This document shows positions 26,601-34,588 of a stretch of DNA of 64,000 bases, in pieces. Origin of the DNA: Planctomycetota bacterium (lineage in GTDB: Bacteria; Planctomycetota; J058); contig JAMLIC010000024.1 of assembly GCA_023954375.1 (NCBI GenBank), positions 1-64,000 of the forward strand. The letters are read 5' to 3'. The notes beneath the pieces were generated by a model that was not told where the DNA came from, did no database searches, and was given only the letters and a program-made list of their open reading frames with translations. Each line of letters starts with the position of its first letter. Position 1 is the stretch's first letter. Position numbers and translations under genes: made by a program.

Positions 26601-27559
26601 GGCCAGCGCCGCGGGCCAGCGGCCGCCGTCGGCACCTCGTCGTCGGCGGCGAGGTCGACGTCGTCCAGGCGGCGCAGGACCTCCTCGGACTCGGTGGCGT
26701 CGCGCGTGGGGACGAGCAGGTGGCCCGCACCCGGCACCTCGACGCGGACGCCCGCGGCGTCGACGCGCCTGGCGCCGAGGTCCCGCTTCGGGACGACCAG
26801 CCGCCAGGGCACGACCGCCGGCGGCGCGAACAGGACCTGGTCGGCGCCCACCTCGCACCAGCCGTAGCGCCCGCGCAGCCAGCGGAGCCCGAGCGCCAGC
26901 CCCAGGGTCGGCGCGGCGGCGAGGAGCACGAGCCCCGCCCCGGCCACGCCGCTCGCGACCAGGGGGGCCACGGCCGTGAAGGGCGCCGGGAGGGTGAGCA
27001 CGGGCAGCACCGGGCGCAGGGCGTGGAGGGCGTAGGCGCCGGCGAGCAAGGTGGGCGCGAGGCCGAGGAGCGCCGGGGCCAGGAGCTCGCCGGGGCCAGG
27101 CGGCGTCGCGAGCGGAGGAGCGCGCCGACGACGCCGACGCCAGGCCGCGAAGGCGGCGGCGAGCACGACGAGGGCGGCCAGCGCGGCGAGCGCCGTCTCC
27201 CGGGCAAACGGCGCGACGGTGAACACGCGCCGCGCGGCCTCGGACTCGCCCAGGAGGAGGAGCCACGGCTCGACCACGAGCTGGGCCGCCGTCGGCGGAG
27301 AGGGAGAGAGGGGGGCGGTGAGCGGTCCGCGAAGCACCAGGAGCGCGCTCAGGAGCGCCCAGGGGCCGAGGAGGGCCACGAGCCAGAGGGCGGCCACCCC
27401 CGTGAGCGCGCCGGGCGGCGGCACGCGGGCGAAGAGCGCGCCGCCGCCCGGGAAGACGAGGGCGCCGGCGGGCCGAGGCGCGAGGAGGACGCCGCAGCGC
27501 TCACAGCGCTCGGCGGCGAGCGAGACGAAGCGACAACGTGGGCAGGCAAGCGTGTGCAT
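23699..27559 (-). CDS. Large membrane protein: zinc ribbon, TM segments, HEAT repeats, terpene-cyclase-like repeats
   Basis: A 1286-residue protein. It opens with a zinc ribbon (CPRCRFVSLAAERCERCG, residues 5-22), followed by several hydrophobic segments up to about residue 490 (ALTGVAALWLVALLGPWALL, ALAALAALVVLAAAFAAW, LVLGLVVGAPTLLV and others). A beta-rich extracytoplasmic-like part follows, then HEAT repeats (ADAGAREAGVRAVLSAS, LLQDDDPRVRAAAAEALLTY, ALEVRLLSQHLLES). The end is an alpha/alpha toroid resembling squalene-cyclase/prenyltransferase repeats (CWLGRRQEEDGRWAS, LAWLRERQGRDGAFDEP, RAQAPDGGWGS); the cyclase DxDD motif is not seen. The ATG at 27559 follows aagggcggcc; one at 27583 is possible. 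Function unknown. Confidence 0.8.
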   Translation of the reverse strand: MHTLACPRCRFVSLAAERCERCGVLLAPRPAGALVFPGGGALFARVPPPGALTGVAALWLVALLGPWALLSALLVLRGPLTAPLSPSPPTAAQLVVEPWLLLLGESEAARRVFTVAPFARETALAALAALVVLAAAFAAWRRRRRRAPPLATPPGPGELLAPALLGLAPTLLAGAYALHALRPVLPVLTLPAPFTAVAPLVASGVAGAGLVLLAAAPTLGLALGLRWLRGRYGWCEVGADQVLFAPPAVVPWRLVVPKRDLGARRVDAAGVRVEVPGAGHLLVPTRDATESEEVLRRLDDVDLAADDEVPTAAAGPRRWPSPLVLGLVVGAPTLLVTHRLGLAWTLPALAAALAVAAPGVHLLLRWLGARADAARLHVGRDGLLAGRWIARASIRSIVAVSGDRRTDLAIEEVDGRRHLLRLGAGAFEPARTRLARWLGREVAAVQRGWATPRARRRALGAAAGACLAGTLLVAVAPWDGLVPVAHVVMTDHLGNSATLIRSPGAPGRLLLLGPRPRAIDLGRGRRLDLAGAAEGAPVLDLARSRLQVGEGPWVDLPAGARLVVVSRRDDGVEVETASTFPFGAWEFMHLTGDSGEAWGSTPLPAVLGWCRSSGEPAWDRFVAGFTSVTLTRSSGCPGDVALCWLVDHGRVLAVVGTTELVGVRRDAEGLELHRPWDGGDRVWRSGSPGRLLLEGHCRMLAFDGDPPDLERLLELQARVARGEPQEEAGRALLPFWDLAPPEGVSRRKVRALACSLSARPDPWRDDRRAHEPSQDEPEVLLALLGVEELLRSADAGAREAGVRAVLSASSAGARRATLEAVWRLLPRLTRLLQDDDPRVRAAAAEALLTYEPDALDALAPLLRADPDEAVRVRVLRALPDSLQHIIHPAAALRALRPLVHDPALEVRLLSQHLLESTLRSADVHATPDLVAEVGALLEDVHAPTSLRRAALEAVLPADREAVRPLSPALRGLLGRPDPLRDLVERAVHRLDDGCACDGPPDALCWLGRRQEEDGRWASPRGDHDVGVTALATLAFLAHGQTHRFGRWKVAVGPGLAWLRERQGRDGAFDEPPLDQALATQALCEAFATSRDRALRASAQAAVDALVRAQAPDGGWGSTLLTAHAVLALKSARSGGLDVPDEALARAGARLQEPGAADDAAAEAGLPVERAAALLGRLFTGERGVHLEIRRNDLPRPATDQGAPAYWYFATYAAFAAGHPDFIARWGPEVDAMLTGLQVAPGDPEQGSWAAAGWSGAWGGRTATTALNFLTREVHRRYERALDDGGR

Positions 27560-27727
27560 GGGCCGCCCTTCAGCACCGTCCATGCCTCGCGATTTTTTGA
27601 CGGAAGCGTCTGCGCTTAAGGCAGCCGCGTGCCCTTCGTCGTTGTCGTTCGCCGGAGAGACGGACCGGATGTGGCCCCGGGTCGTCCCGATGCTGGACCG
27701 GGACCGCTCCGGAACGGCAGAGAGCTT

Positions 27728-27870
27728 GAGAACTTGTCGTTCCGCCGCTCGTACTCGACCCGCCAAAGCGAGCGATGGGGAGGCGCGGAACGGGCCAAAC
27801 ACCGTTGCCCGGGCACTTGCGCCGATCGCGCCCCCCTCGCGAGCGCATCACTCATCGCAGGTCTGAGCTC
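27728..27870. repeat. Tandem intergenic repeat, copy 1 (143 bp)
   Basis: First of three near-identical units in the 731-base gap 27560-28290, which carries no conventional gene. The unit runs from gagaacttgtc to gtctgagctc and includes the core aaagcgagcgatggggaggc. It is followed by an imperfect 19-bp inverted repeat (27865-27905, three-base loop, two mismatches). On the minus strand it holds a 40-odd codon frame beginning ATG at 27855 (product MSDALARGARSAQVPGQR...), which recurs in the other copies. Confidence 0.9.
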
Positions 27871-27914
27871 GAGGAGAAATCGCGCAGCGATGTCTTCTCG
27901 AGCTCTGAGAGCTT

Positions 27915-28048
27915 GAGAACTTGTCTCTCCGCCGCTCGTGCCAAAGCGAGCGATGGGGAGGCGCGGAACGGGCCAAGCACCGTTGCCCGGGCACTTGCGC
28001 CGATCGCGCCCCCCTCGCGAGCGCATCACTCGTCGCAGGTCTGAGCTC
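27915..28048. repeat. Tandem intergenic repeat, copy 2 (134 bp)
   Basis: Second unit. It matches copies 1 and 3 but lacks nine bases in the segment between ccgctcgt and ccaaagcg, an in-frame deletion for the minus-strand reading frame. The position of the minus-strand ATG is changed to ACG. No inverted repeat follows; its terminal gagctcgagaac merges into copy 3. Confidence 0.9.
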
Positions 28049-28191
28049 GAGAACTTGTCGTTCCGCTGCACGTACTCGACCCGCCAAAGCGAGCGATGGG
28101 GAGGCGCGGAACGGGCCAAACACCGTTGCCCGGGCACTTGCGCCGATCGCGCCCCCCTCGCGAGCGCATCACTCATCGCAGGTCTGAGCTC
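28049..28191. repeat. Tandem intergenic repeat, copy 3 (143 bp)
   Basis: Third unit, same length as copy 1, starting directly where copy 2 ends. It differs from copy 1 at a few bases, for example ctgcacg instead of ccgctcg near its left end. The minus-strand ATG is at 28176. Its right end runs into a perfect long inverted repeat. Confidence 0.9.
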
Positions 28192-28229
28192 GAGGAGAAA
28201 TCGCGCAGCGATTTCTCCTCGAGCTCAGA
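28183..28229. other. Perfect 22-bp inverted repeat with a 3-base loop
   Basis: Two 22-base arms, perfectly complementary, are separated by gca; the arms run tctgagctcgag...atcgc and gcgat...ctcgagctcaga. As RNA this would be a very stable hairpin on either strand. It borders repeat copy 3 and has an imperfect counterpart after copy 1, so it seems to belong to the repeat family. No T-run follows on either strand, so it is not a classical intrinsic terminator. Confidence 0.85.
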
Positions 28230-28255
28230 GGGGCGGGCCGCGACGGCCCGCCCCT
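28229..28255 (-). terminator. GC-rich stem-loop after the lipoprotein gene
   Basis: An 11-bp perfect stem (aggggcgggcc / ggcccgcccct) with a five-base loop lies 35 bases beyond the stop of the minus-strand lipoprotein gene. There is no T-tract. It may terminate or protect the transcript; assignment rests on position and stability only. Confidence 0.45.
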
Positions 28256-28290
28256 CCCCAGGTTTCAGCGCTCGCGCCGGTGCGCGCGGG

Positions 28291-29142
28291 CTACCACTTG
28301 AGCTGCGGCTTGGCCTCGGTCCCCAGGCCCGTGACCTCGGTCACGTTCCCGCCCGACTCGGTCCGGTACACGCCGACCCGCTTGCCCTTGGCGTCGGCCC
28401 CGGCGCCGAGGAGGGCGGCGATGATCTCGTTGTCCGTCATCCAGAGCTTCATGCCGTTGGTGAACGAGAGCCCGGTCACGCTGACCGAGACGCCGCCCAC
28501 GTCCTTCGTCTCCTTCGTCGGCATCTCGGCCAGCTCGTAGTCCTGGCCGCCGCCCTGCGACTTGAGGAGCACGCCCTCGGTCTCGCCGGCGCTGCCGACC
28601 CACGTCGAGATCTCGCCGTGCGTGTGCTTCATGGCGTCGAAGGTCCCCAGGCCGATCGACACGCGGTCGGCCGTGCCCTCGTCCTTCGGCGCGACGACCG
28701 CGTCCCCGGCCGGGGCGATCTTGATCTCCTTCACGTCCTCGCCGGGCTTGCCCATGACGGCCTTGGTGACCACGCCGTCCGACTTGCGGACGGTCAGGCC
28801 GAGGAGCGCGCCCTTGAGGTCGGGGAACGACGCGGCCATGGCGTCGATCGTCGGCGACTTGGACTCGACCAGCCACGCGTCGCCGCTCTCGCCCACGAGC
28901 GCGTAGCTCTCGACCAGCGTCTGGCCGCTGGCCTGGGTGGTGCGCTCGGCCATCCAGCCCACCCTCGCCTCGCTCGCCACGGGCACGCGCCCGGGCGCCT
29001 GGACGAACTGGGTGGCGTCGACGCCGCCCTGCGCCTGCTGCTGCTGCTCGCCGCCGCCCTGGTCGTCGTTGCTCGGCGGCGGGTTCAAGAGGGCGCACCC
29101 GGCCGTCAGCGCGACCAGGAGCGCGATGCTCGTCTTCTTCAT
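28291..29142 (-). CDS. Lipoprotein of unknown function
   Basis: A 283-residue lipoprotein: signal sequence MKKTSIALLVALTAGC with lipobox LTAGC (Cys16), then a short Gln/Gly-rich linker. The mature part (about residues 45-283) is beta-rich, with segments such as SYALVGESGDAWLVES, GLTVRKSDGVVTKAVMGKPG, DRVSIGLGTFDAMKHTHGEI and VGVYRTESGGNVTEVTG. No family is recognised. The ATG is chosen because the signal sequence starts there and aagaagggg lies upstream. The gene has lower Arg and more Lys/Thr than its neighbours. It stands alone, with 214 bases before it and the repeat array after it. Confidence 0.85.
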   Translation of the reverse strand: MKKTSIALLVALTAGCALLNPPPSNDDQGGGEQQQQAQGGVDATQFVQAPGRVPVASEARVGWMAERTTQASGQTLVESYALVGESGDAWLVESKSPTIDAMAASFPDLKGALLGLTVRKSDGVVTKAVMGKPGEDVKEIKIAPAGDAVVAPKDEGTADRVSIGLGTFDAMKHTHGEISTWVGSAGETEGVLLKSQGGGQDYELAEMPTKETKDVGGVSVSVTGLSFTNGMKLWMTDNEIIAALLGAGADAKGKRVGVYRTESGGNVTEVTGLGTEAKPQLKW

Positions 29143-29356
29143 CACGTGCCCCTTCTTCGGTGTTGGCCGGGCGTCCGCCCGGTTCGTGGAGCGGCGCATG
29201 CTACGCGAGCCGCGCCGGCACGTCCACGCCGGTCGAAGGCGAGGAGGCCTGTCCGCGACCCGCCTTCGCGGGCGGCCGAGCCGCCTCCGCGCGGACCTCA
29301 CCTGCAGGGCCCCTGGCGAGCGGCAGCGCCAGCCACCGCCGCAGCCGCGATCGCGA

Positions 29357-30961
29357 CTACTCGGTCGTGACGCCGGCGGGCTCGCGCGGCGCGCGGGCCT
29401 GCAGGGCGAGCAGCGCGCTCGCCGCGGCCAGGTCGGCCGGCCCGCGCTCGAGCATGGCCAGGAGCAGCGGCCGGTCGATCGCCTCGCCGCAGCGGGCGAC
29501 GCCGAGGGCCGCCGCCCGCAGGACGCGCGCGTCCGCCCGCCCGGGCGAGGTCAGGAGCTCGACGAAGCGGGCGCGCATGCGCCGGTCGCCCTGCTCGGCC
29601 AGCGCCTCGAGGGCGGCCTCCGCGGCCGCCGGCGCGTCGAGCGCCGCCACGAGGGCCTGGAACCCGGGCTCCCCGCCGCGCGCGGCGAGCCAGCGCGCCG
29701 CGGCATCGGTCAGGGCCGGGTCGCCGAGGTGGCGGACCATGTCGTCGGGCCCGAGCGCCCCGAGCGCCTCGAGCGCCTCGAAGGCGTGGCGGCGCGTGCC
29801 CGGGTCGGCGTGGGCGAGGGCGCGGCGGCACACGCCCGGCGCCTCTTCGGGCGCGCCGGCGAGCAGCGCCTCGAGCGCCGCCGCGCGCACCGGGCGGACG
29901 GGGTCGTCGAGCGCCGCCGCGCGGAGCGGCGCGACGAGCCGCGCCGCCGCCGGCCCCGCCAGCCCGCGCGCGGTCATCAGCCTCACGCCGTAGGCGGGGG
30001 CCCGGAGCGCCTCGCGCGCGGGCGCCAGCGCGGCCCCGTCGCCGTGCGCCCGGAGGGCCAGCCCGAGGGCCGCCACCGGGTCGTCCCCCCCCGCCGCCGG
30101 CAGGTCGTGGCTCAGCCAGGCCTGCGTCACGGCCGACGGGTCGAGCCGGAGGAGCTCGAGGGCGGCCGCGCAGCGCACGGCGTCCGAGCCCCGGCCGAGC
30201 TCCTGGACGAGCAGGGCCGTGGCCGCCGAGGTCACGCGCGGGACGAGGCCGACCGCCGTCAGGCGCACGTCCTCGTCGGGGTCGGTCAGGGCGGCGCGGA
30301 CGAGGGCGCCGGCGTCGACGAGCCGCTGATCGCCGGGTCGACGATCGAGGCGCCGGGCGTCGGCCTCGAGGCCGACCAGCCCCTCGAGCGCGCGCCGCCG
30401 CACCCACGGGCTCGGGTCGCGGACGCCGACGGAGAGCTGCTCGGCCGCCGCGGCCCGGTCGGGCAAGGCGGCGGCGGCGCGCGCGGCCGCCGCCCGCACC
30501 TCCTCGCGCGCGTCCGTCCGCGCCGTGCGCAGGAGCGCCACCGCCCGCGGGTCGGCCCCGAGGAGCTCGAGCGCCTCGACCCCGCGGAGCCGCCGCGCCG
30601 GGTCGTCCGAGGTCACGGCCCGACGCAGGACCGCGTGGGCCAGCTCGCCCAGGAGCCCGTCGTCGTCGCGGCCCGCGAGCCGGCGCAGCAGCTGATACTC
30701 CCGGGCGGCCTCGCGCGGCAGCCCGGCGGCGATGGCGGCCTGGAAGGCGAAGCGCCGCAGGGCGGCGCGCTCCTCGGGCGCGGCGCCGGCCGACGCGCGC
30801 CGCGCCACGTCGAGCGCGGCGGCCGGGTCCCCGCCGCGGAGGAGGGCCTGCGCCTCGTCGAGCGTCGGGCCGCTCCTGCAGCCCGCGGGCGCGAGCGCGA
30901 GGCAGGCGAGCAGCGGCCACACCGCCGGCGGGACGCACGAGCCGTGGGGACCCCGCCCCAT
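29357..30961 (-). CDS. HEAT-repeat lipoprotein
   Basis: A 534-residue protein starting with a lipoprotein-type signal (PLLACLALAPAGCRSG; Cys28 would be lipidated). The rest is an all-helical HEAT-like solenoid with many repeats such as DPSPWVRRRALEGLVGLEAD, DPDEDVRLTAVGLVPRVTS, DPVRPVRAAALEALLAG and DPGTRRHAFEALEALG. Such solenoids are protein-binding scaffolds; no catalytic motif is seen. It lies 142 bases downstream of the BY-kinase gene on the same strand and could be the last gene of the export operon, but the gap makes that uncertain. Confidence 0.82.
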   Translation of the reverse strand: MGRGPHGSCVPPAVWPLLACLALAPAGCRSGPTLDEAQALLRGGDPAAALDVARRASAGAAPEERAALRRFAFQAAIAAGLPREAAREYQLLRRLAGRDDDGLLGELAHAVLRRAVTSDDPARRLRGVEALELLGADPRAVALLRTARTDAREEVRAAAARAAAALPDRAAAAEQLSVGVRDPSPWVRRRALEGLVGLEADARRLDRRPGDQRLVDAGALVRAALTDPDEDVRLTAVGLVPRVTSAATALLVQELGRGSDAVRCAAALELLRLDPSAVTQAWLSHDLPAAGGDDPVAALGLALRAHGDGAALAPAREALRAPAYGVRLMTARGLAGPAAARLVAPLRAAALDDPVRPVRAAALEALLAGAPEEAPGVCRRALAHADPGTRRHAFEALEALGALGPDDMVRHLGDPALTDAAARWLAARGGEPGFQALVAALDAPAAAEAALEALAEQGDRRMRARFVELLTSPGRADARVLRAAALGVARCGEAIDRPLLLAMLERGPADLAAASALLALQARAPREPAGVTTE

Positions 30962-31103
30962 ACGCGACCCTCCTGGGGAGCCCTACGATGGCAGACCGAC
31001 GAGCGCTGGTAAAGGACAGGCAGGGCGAGGCCCGCCGGGCGCCTGGGAGGGCAGGGGTTGTGGCCGAGCCCTCGCGCCCCTCGCGCCCCGCCGCGTGGGC
31101 GGC

Positions 31104-33323
31104 TCACCCCACCGGCGGCCCCTGCGGCGGAGGCGCCGCCGGCGGATGCGCCTCGGGCTCGGTCCACGCGTAGCGGCGGTAGTAGGTGCCGTAGTAGTAG
31201 TCCGCGTCGCTCGCGCTCTGATGGTTGAACACCAGCCCCCGCGGCGCGGCGCCCACGCGCATGAGCTCCGTGCAGGCCAGGCGGCTGGCGCTGCGGCTCG
31301 AGGCGCGGGCGGAGACGACCAGGACCGTCGCGTCGGCGAACGGCGCCATGAGGGTCGCGTCGGTCACGGCCGCGGCCGGCGCCGTGTCGATCACGATCCG
31401 GTCGAAGTGCGGCCGGAGGCGCGACAGCAGGTCCTGGAAGGCGTTCGTCCGCGAGAGCACCTCGGCCGGGTTCTGGTCGGCCTTGCCTGCGGTCATGATC
31501 GACAGGTTCGGCACGGCGGTCTGCTGGATCACCGTGCCCCACAGCGCCTTGCTCTTGAGCACCTCGGCCAGCCCCGGGCCCACCGGCAGGTCGAACGCGC
31601 GGTGGATCCGCGGGCCGCGCATGTCGCCGTCGATCAGGAGCGTGCGCTTGCCCCCCTGACCCGCGGCGATCGCGATGTTGATGGCGCAGAGCGTCTTCCC
31701 CTCCTGGGGCACGCCGCTCGACGAGAGGAGCACGCCGCACCCGTCCGCGGGCAGGCCGCCGATCGCGTCGATCTGCACGCGCAGCCGCCGGAACGCCTCG
31801 GCGAAGACCGAGTGCGAGCGCGACATGGCGTAGAGGTCGAGCTGGTCGGGCGCGACCTCGGTGACCTCGGGCACGACGCCGATCACGGGCAGGCGGAGGA
31901 CGCGCGTGGCCTCGCCGACGGTGCGGATCCGGTCGCCCAGGCGCTCGCGCAGGAGGACCACGCCGGTCGCCAGCGCCAGGCCGAACAGGACGCCCAGGCC
32001 GACGTTGCGCGTGTGGTTCGGGCCGACCCGGCTCCACCCGCTCGCGCGGTCGACGAAGCGCACGTTCGACAGGAGCGTGTTCGAGTAGCTGGCCGCCTCC
32101 TTGAGCCGCGTGGCGAACTCCTCGTAGAAGCGCCGGTTCGCCTCCACCTCGGCGCGCAGGTTCTCGTAGAGGCGCGCCCGCTGCGCCAGCTCGCGCGCCT
32201 CCTCGTGCAGCTGCCGGGCGCGCTGGAGCAGCCCCTGCTCCTCGGCGGTCACCGCGTCCCGCTCGCCCTGCAGGCGGGCGCGCACCGTCTCGATCTCCTG
32301 GCGGAGGAGCAGCTTCAGCTGGTCTCTCCGCGCGCGCGCCAGGACGACCTCCGGCCAGCCGTCGCCGTAGCGCTCGGAGAGGCCCGCCACCTCCAGCTCG
32401 CCGTGGGCCAGCCGCTCGCGCAGCGTCGACACGATCGCGCTCTGCGCGATCGCCGGCGCGCTCTCGAGGGGGCGCCCGAGCTCGATCACGCGCTGGATCG
32501 CCTCGAGCTCGGCGTCGAGCTTGATCCGCCGCTGCTGCACCGCGGTGAGCGCCTGATGGTTGGCGCCGATGCGCGCGACGATGATCTCCTCGTTGCGCTC
32601 GATCAGCGGCACCTGGTTCTGCTCGAGGAACGCGCGCAGCTCGCGCTCGCTCCGCTCCAGCTTCTCGCGCAGGAGGTCGGCCTGCTCGCCGATCTTCTCC
32701 ACCGCGAGGCGCGTGCGCTGGCCGGCCTGGCTCTCGCGCTCGTCGATGTAGGCCTGCACCAGCGCGTTGGCGAAGTCCGCGCAGCGCTCCTCGCGCGTCG
32801 ACTGGTAGGTGATGTCGACGAGGTAGGTGTCCTTGACGGGCGAGATGCTCAGGCCGGCCCGGAACGCGTAGGCGAGCGCCTCGGCCGAGGGCGCGCGCCC
32901 GTCGCCCGCGGCGACGTCGCCGGCGAGCGCGTTCTTGATCTTCGGGTTCGCCTCGACGGCCGCCGCCGAGAGCGACACGCTCTCCATGATGCGGATCTGC
33001 GTGTTCAGGTACTCGGCCTGGATCCAGTCGCCGTAGGTGACGTACTTCGCCGCGGTCGGGTCGGGCAGCTCGCGGTCGAGCTTGAGCCGGGCGGTCGCCG
33101 CGTAGACGGGCTCGAGCCGCAGGGTGCGGACGGCGGCGACGGCCGTGCAGAGCGCCGTGATCAGCGCGATCCAGTGCCAGTTTCGCCGCAGGATCGAGAT
33201 GAGCTGGCGCAGCTCGTCGCCCTCGGGCGCCTCGGCGTGGTCGTGCCGGGCGTCGTCCTCGACGAGGTCGTCGCGGTCGTCCCTGTCGGCGCGCCCGAGC
33301 CCGTTGCCGTCGCCGCCGGCCAT
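31104..33323 (-). CDS. Polysaccharide co-polymerase fused to a BY-type tyrosine autokinase (Wzz/Wzc-like)
   Basis: A 739-residue inner-membrane protein. Wzz-type N-terminus: a TM segment (HWIALITALCTAVAAV, about residues 50-65), a periplasmic coiled-coil region (about 190-400) and a second TM segment (LGVLFGLALATGVVLL, about 445). The cytoplasmic kinase has Walker A GVPQEGKT (537-544), Walker A' LLIDGDMRGP and Walker B IVIDTAPAA. A C-terminal tyrosine cluster (DADYYYGTYYRRYAW) is the expected autophosphorylation site. The family controls chain length and export of capsule or exopolysaccharide. Its ATG shares one base with the stop of the Wza-like gene. Confidence 0.95.
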   Translation of the reverse strand: MAGGDGNGLGRADRDDRDDLVEDDARHDHAEAPEGDELRQLISILRRNWHWIALITALCTAVAAVRTLRLEPVYAATARLKLDRELPDPTAAKYVTYGDWIQAEYLNTQIRIMESVSLSAAAVEANPKIKNALAGDVAAGDGRAPSAEALAYAFRAGLSISPVKDTYLVDITYQSTREERCADFANALVQAYIDERESQAGQRTRLAVEKIGEQADLLREKLERSERELRAFLEQNQVPLIERNEEIIVARIGANHQALTAVQQRRIKLDAELEAIQRVIELGRPLESAPAIAQSAIVSTLRERLAHGELEVAGLSERYGDGWPEVVLARARRDQLKLLLRQEIETVRARLQGERDAVTAEEQGLLQRARQLHEEARELAQRARLYENLRAEVEANRRFYEEFATRLKEAASYSNTLLSNVRFVDRASGWSRVGPNHTRNVGLGVLFGLALATGVVLLRERLGDRIRTVGEATRVLRLPVIGVVPEVTEVAPDQLDLYAMSRSHSVFAEAFRRLRVQIDAIGGLPADGCGVLLSSSGVPQEGKTLCAINIAIAAGQGGKRTLLIDGDMRGPRIHRAFDLPVGPGLAEVLKSKALWGTVIQQTAVPNLSIMTAGKADQNPAEVLSRTNAFQDLLSRLRPHFDRIVIDTAPAAAVTDATLMAPFADATVLVVSARASSRSASRLACTELMRVGAAPRGLVFNHQSASDADYYYGTYYRRYAWTEPEAHPPAAPPPQGPPVG

Positions 33324-34588
33324 CAGAAGAACCCCTCGGGCACGAAGATGATGTCGCCGGGCAGCACGACGGGGTCGCGGTCGACGTCGCCCGTCTCGAT
33401 GATCGTGGCCACCGGGACCGTGTAGACGCGCTTCTGCCCGTCGGCGCCGCGCCGGATCAGGCGCGTGGAGTTGGTCGCCGCCACGCGCGCCGTGCCGCCG
33501 GCGAGGGCCAGGACCTTGGTCACCGTCAGGTCGCTCTCGTCGAGGCCGATCCCGCCCTGGCGCCCGACCGCGCCGAGCACGAACACGCGGCGGATCGCCC
33601 GGTCCGGCACGACGATCGTGTCGTTCGCCGTGACCTCGACGTCGGCCCGGGCCATGGGGTCGGCCGGCAGGCCGTAGGTCTGGGCGCCCTGGGGCGTGCG
33701 CCGGATGAGCAGCACGCCCTCGCGGTCGGCCGTCTCGCTGAAGCCGCCGGCGAGCGACAGGGCCTCGTCGATGCGCAGCCGCCCGCCGTCCGAGAGGGGG
33801 AAGCCGCCCGGGTTGCGCACGCTGCCGAAGATGAACAGCTCCTGCTTGGGCGGGACGAAGAGCACGTCCCCGTCCTGGATCGCCACGTCGGCCGCCAGGT
33901 GGTCCTGGTTGACGATGTCGAGGAACGAGAGGCGGTAGATGCGGCGCTCGCCGTCGACGGTGCGCACGAGGCGGATCGCCGACGGGTCGGCCTCGAGGTC
34001 GGCCTTCCCCGTCGCCAGCCCGCCGGCCATGGCGATCAGCTGGAGCAGGGTCACGTTGCGGTCGAAGGGAAGGTCGTAGGCCCCGGGGCGGCCGACGCGG
34101 CCGAGGACGTAGGCGCGCCGGCCGCTCTGCGCGAGCACCTGCACGTCGACCTGCGGGTGGCGCAGGTAGCCGCGCCGCGCGAGCTCCTGCTCGAGCGCGC
34201 TCGCCAGCTCGAGCGGCGTGCGGCCGCTGGCGGGGATGCGCCCGAGGAAGGGGAGGAACACGGCCCCGTCGCGGCCCACGGGCGCGCGGTCGACCGAGAG
34301 CGCCGGCTCGTTCGTGACCATGATCGCCAGGACCACGCCGGGCTCGAGGCGGTCGTCGCCCACGACGCCGCGCGAGGGCGGCAGCTCCTGCGCGCCCTGC
34401 TGCTGCGAGCGCGGCAGCGGCGGCGGCAGGGGGAGCTCGCGGCCGGGCCCTGGGGCGGCGGGCACCAGCTCGCCCTGGCCCGCGCGGCGCGGCGCCTCGG
34501 GCGGGCCGAAGAGGGCGCAGCCGGCGGCCAGAAGGGCGGCGCAGGCGGCGAGGAGGCCGGTCCGCGGCGAGCCGGCGAGCGCGGTCAC
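33323..34588 (-). CDS. Polysaccharide export outer-membrane lipoprotein (Wza/SLBB-like)
   Basis: A 421-residue protein with a lipoprotein signal (LLAACAALLAAGCALFG). A Poly_export domain (VVLAIMVTNEPALS, GRDGAVFLPFLGRIPASGRT, ELARRGYLRHPQVDVQVL) is followed by repeated SLBB domains (YVLGRVGRPGAYDLP, LFIFGSVRNPGGFPLS, VFVLGAVGRQGGIGL), each starting a soluble ligand-binding beta-grasp unit. Wza-type proteins form the outer-membrane export channel or its periplasmic part. The GTG start overlaps the barrel gene's stop (GTGA) and the stop overlaps the kinase start, so the three genes are translationally coupled. Confidence 0.93.
   Translation of the reverse strand: MTALAGSPRTGLLAACAALLAAGCALFGPPEAPRRAGQGELVPAAPGPGRELPLPPPLPRSQQQGAQELPPSRGVVGDDRLEPGVVLAIMVTNEPALSVDRAPVGRDGAVFLPFLGRIPASGRTPLELASALEQELARRGYLRHPQVDVQVLAQSGRRAYVLGRVGRPGAYDLPFDRNVTLLQLIAMAGGLATGKADLEADPSAIRLVRTVDGERRIYRLSFLDIVNQDHLAADVAIQDGDVLFVPPKQELFIFGSVRNPGGFPLSDGGRLRIDEALSLAGGFSETADREGVLLIRRTPQGAQTYGLPADPMARADVEVTANDTIVVPDRAIRRVFVLGAVGRQGGIGLDESDLTVTKVLALAGGTARVAATNSTRLIRRGADGQKRVYTVPVATIIETGDVDRDPVVLPGDIIFVPEGFF

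Noticed and set aside
27616..28176. A 186-codon minus-strand open frame across the repeat array
   Set aside because: It is only the repeat unit read through several times; no unique sequence or ribosome site supports it as one gene.
28183..28229. Intrinsic terminator at the 22-bp inverted repeat
   Set aside because: No T-run follows on either strand, so it is listed as a repeat-associated hairpin instead.
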